Shown here piece by piece: positions 29,208 to 30,824 of a DNA stretch of 30,824 nucleotides. Numbering within the stretch: the first letter of the stretch is position 1; each line of letters starts with the position of its first letter. The stretch covers positions 1 through 30,824 of the forward strand of contig CAJFCJ010000135.1 of assembly GCA_904063045.1 (NCBI GenBank), given 5' to 3'. Under the pieces are notes generated by a model. The model did no database searches and was not told the origin of the DNA. It saw only the letters and a list, made by a program, of their open reading frames with translations. The translations under genes and the position numbers were made by a program. This DNA comes from Dimorphilus gyrociliatus. Its lineage: Eukaryota; Annelida; Polychaeta; Dinophilidae.

Positions 29208-29545
29208 TTATATTGTGTTTGGATTAATTGGGTTGTTGTCAAATCCTCTTTTAAATTGTTTGAATTCCTTTTCATCTTCTTTCCTTGAATTGTTGAAAAA
29301 TGCCTCTGCTCTTTTTGCAAGTTTAATATACTGATCCACAGAGCTGATATTCCCATCTTTTTCTACGGGATTAACAATTTTTCCTTTAAGGCCATTCCTG
29401 AATATAGATAGCAGTTGAAGCTCTCTAACCCTTTCTGTAACACAAGCCACTTCTGTATTATTGAGTGGTAGGAATTTTTCCACAAGTTCTTTACTTCTTC
29501 TAATAAAACTTTGAACAGTTTCATCATTAAAGTGTCTCAATGAAT
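29208..29545 (-). pseudogene. Retrotransposon gag fragment
   Basis: About 110 codons: HFNDETVQSFIRRSKELVE, then LQLLSIFRNGLKGKIVN, then SVDQYIKLAKRAEAFF. The order (flexible N-terminal helices, IFRNGLKG motif, late helical AxxAE segment) fits Gypsy-type gag. It ends at a stop at 29,208 without a zinc knuckle. The upstream side is interrupted by a transposon-tip array whose sequence reads through in frame for about ten codons. Confidence 0.65.
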
Positions 29546-29670
29546 AAGACAGAAAACAGACCCAACAGAAATTGGCCACAAATCAACAGAAAATGTCCCC
29601 AACTTGAACAGAAAACGGCCCCAACTGAGACAGAAAACGGCCCAAATTGGACAGAAAACGGCCACAAAAT
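29546..29670. repeat. Six-unit array of GACAGAAAACGGCCCCAA tips
   Basis: Six head-to-tail degenerate units of 17-22 bases, each with ACAGAAA followed by GGCC, GTCC or GACC. The variant core GGCC differs from the GTCC of the MITEs elsewhere. Confidence 0.8.
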
Positions 29671-29943
29671 TTTAAAATATATAATACTAATAAATTTAAT
29701 AGAATAAGTTAATTTAAAATTTTTTTATTGTAGTTAGTAAATAGTGGATGAAAATTATGAATGTCTGGTTTGTCACAATGGTATTCATCCTATTCAAGTT
29801 TCATCGTATTTTATACTTATACTATTCTATTATATACCACTTATCCATGCACTTAATCAAAAACCTAACCAGAAATACAATCACATTTGGCCAAACTCAG
29901 ACCTTGTCTGGTCATACTTAAAATTCATCTTTAAGTGCCACTT

Positions 29944-30048
29944 AAGGTTTGGCCAAGCTGTGATTGATGAGCCTCTTTAGGGTTTGCTCAAGTTCTGATT
30001 GATGAGCTTGTCTAAGGTTTAGCCAAACTATCATCAATTAGTTTCTCC
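29944..30048 (+). repeat. Tandem repeat, three units of 35 bp
   Basis: Units begin AAGGTTTGGCC, AGGGTTTGCTC and AAGGTTTAGCC and share TGATTGATGAGC-like middles. The third unit is the most diverged. No coding sense. Confidence 0.65.
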
Positions 30049-30189
30049 AGTGTTGAACTTTGTAACAAATTGTTCCTGAAGGTTAGTTATATACTAAACT
30101 ACCAACTGTAAAATGATGATTGGATATTGGAGACAAACCTTAAGTATTTCAATTCAAATAAACCAGATTAATTAATCACATCATTTAAA

Positions 30190-30430
30190 GGTTTGAGTAG
30201 AACCAGTAGCATTGTAACTTGCAAATACATCAATTTACCAAGCAAGAGCAGTACAATGTCTTAAAGAAAGTTCAGAGTTTTACAAAGATTGAATGTGACA
30301 ATCTCATAATTCACATGAAAGAAAAATATGAAAGGCTGTTATATCAGTAGCTCCATCTATTATCATAAAGGAATCTATTTCCTACAAAATTCAAGTTATT
30401 CCAAAGTTTCTGTATATCTTTAGTCTGAGC
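30190..30430 (+). repeat. LTR-like repeat fragment
   Basis: Contains TTGTAACTTGCAAATACATC (as at 1,556) followed by blocks related to repeat R (ATCTCATAATTCACATGAAA, ATATGAAAGGCTGTTATATC, TCTATTTCCTACAAAATTC). This copy links the 1.55 kb LTR end and repeat R into one family. Confidence 0.5.
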
Positions 30431-30499
30431 ATCAAAATGAAAAATTTTCAATGTTTGCTTCTTTTCATTGAGAAATATTTTATTTCCATCATAAATTTT

Positions 30500-30670
30500 T
30501 CATTCACTTTTCAAGTTGAAGTGAAGATTTTGTACACAAGAATTGACTGGATATGTTACATGAGTATCTTCACAACTGTCACAAGTAAAAACTTGATATA
30601 TACATGAACAAAACAATGCATGCCCCCATGCTGTGGAATTTTGAATTTGTAAGATAGGCCAATGCAACAT
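30500..30670 (-). other. Small cysteine-rich open frame (56 aa, doubtful)
   Basis: From ATG at 30,670: MLHWPILQIQNSTAWGHAL, then FCSCIYQVFTCDSCED and a further NSC. Paired CxC and CxxC suggest a zinc site or a disulfide-rich fragment. No family is recognised and the frame may continue by splicing beyond view. Confidence 0.2.
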
Positions 30671-30824
30671 TGATCATTGGATAGGAGATATATTCTGAAC
30701 AGAACGTTTACACATTATTTGCTGGTATGAGTCAGTGAATGTAGGAATGGGCTTGAGTGGTGAAATAAAGAAGGTAGATGTTGATGCAGATATCAGAAAC
30801 GTATATATAGGAGTAGGGGGAATA

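Noticed and set aside
29744-29980. Plus-strand frame starting with CLVCHNG
   Set aside because: A CxxC alone is weak evidence. The rest of the frame runs into a 35-bp tandem repeat.
1-30824. CRISPR arrays, rRNA or tRNA genes, bacterial operons
   Set aside because: None seen. Repeats are transposon tips without spacers of constant length, and genes have eukaryotic introns.

Overview
This is an AT-rich piece of an animal (metazoan) nuclear genome. Coding sequence is split by GT-AG introns, many only 46-100 bases long. The proteins are animal families: a leucine-rich-repeat type GPCR, receptors with a TNF-receptor-like ectodomain and an intracellular ZU5 domain, and a TRIM-like RING/B-box protein with ribonuclease-inhibitor-type LRRs. 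Transposable elements and TTAGGG-like motifs are scattered throughout. I cannot name the species; an invertebrate is likely. All gene models were built by eye from reading frames, splice signals and phase.

Layout. 1-500: last two exons of an LGR/relaxin-receptor-like GPCR (+). 1.35-1.76 kb: a MITE fragment, then a retroelement leader with the start of gag. 1.7-4.04 kb: a seven-exon gene (-), 648 aa, of unknown function with a ZU5-like C-terminal region; its last residues read through the retroelement in antisense. 4.4-5.2 kb: gag and LTR-like debris. 5,223-8,838 and 11,897-15,511: two almost identical inverted arms of about 3.6 kb, each carrying a RING/B-box/LRR gene. The arm 1 gene (-) is intact (765 aa). 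The arm 2 gene (+) has a one-base deletion. The 3.06 kb spacer holds a PHD-like/FLYWCH gene remnant (probably from a MULE transposon), a second LTR-like copy and a nearly complete MITE. 15.4-17.1 kb: a retroviral-type protease fragment, an LRR relic and a truncated LRR paralogue. 18.4-26.5 kb: two tandem paralogous receptor genes (-), 828 and 849 aa. 27.2-28.2 kb: a broken Tc1-type transposase. 29.2-30.8 kb: gag fragment, a transposon-tip array, a 35-bp tandem repeat and LTR-like debris.

How it may work together. The two tandem receptors combine a ten-cysteine TNFR-like ectodomain, one membrane helix, a region of about 250 residues that I do not recognise, a ZU5 domain and an UPA-like segment. 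This is an UNC5-like cytoplasmic tail on a TNFR-like head, without a recognisable death domain. A RING/B-box/LRR family and a ZU5-like soluble protein lie nearby. A GGTTATAA-type motif lies upstream of each gene group. An innate-immune or cell-death signalling cluster is a reasonable inference but is not shown by the sequence. Several ORF breaks that look like frameshifts resolve into very short introns; others (arm 2 LRR gene, FLYWCH gene, Tc1, LRR paralogue) look like real lesions or sequence errors.
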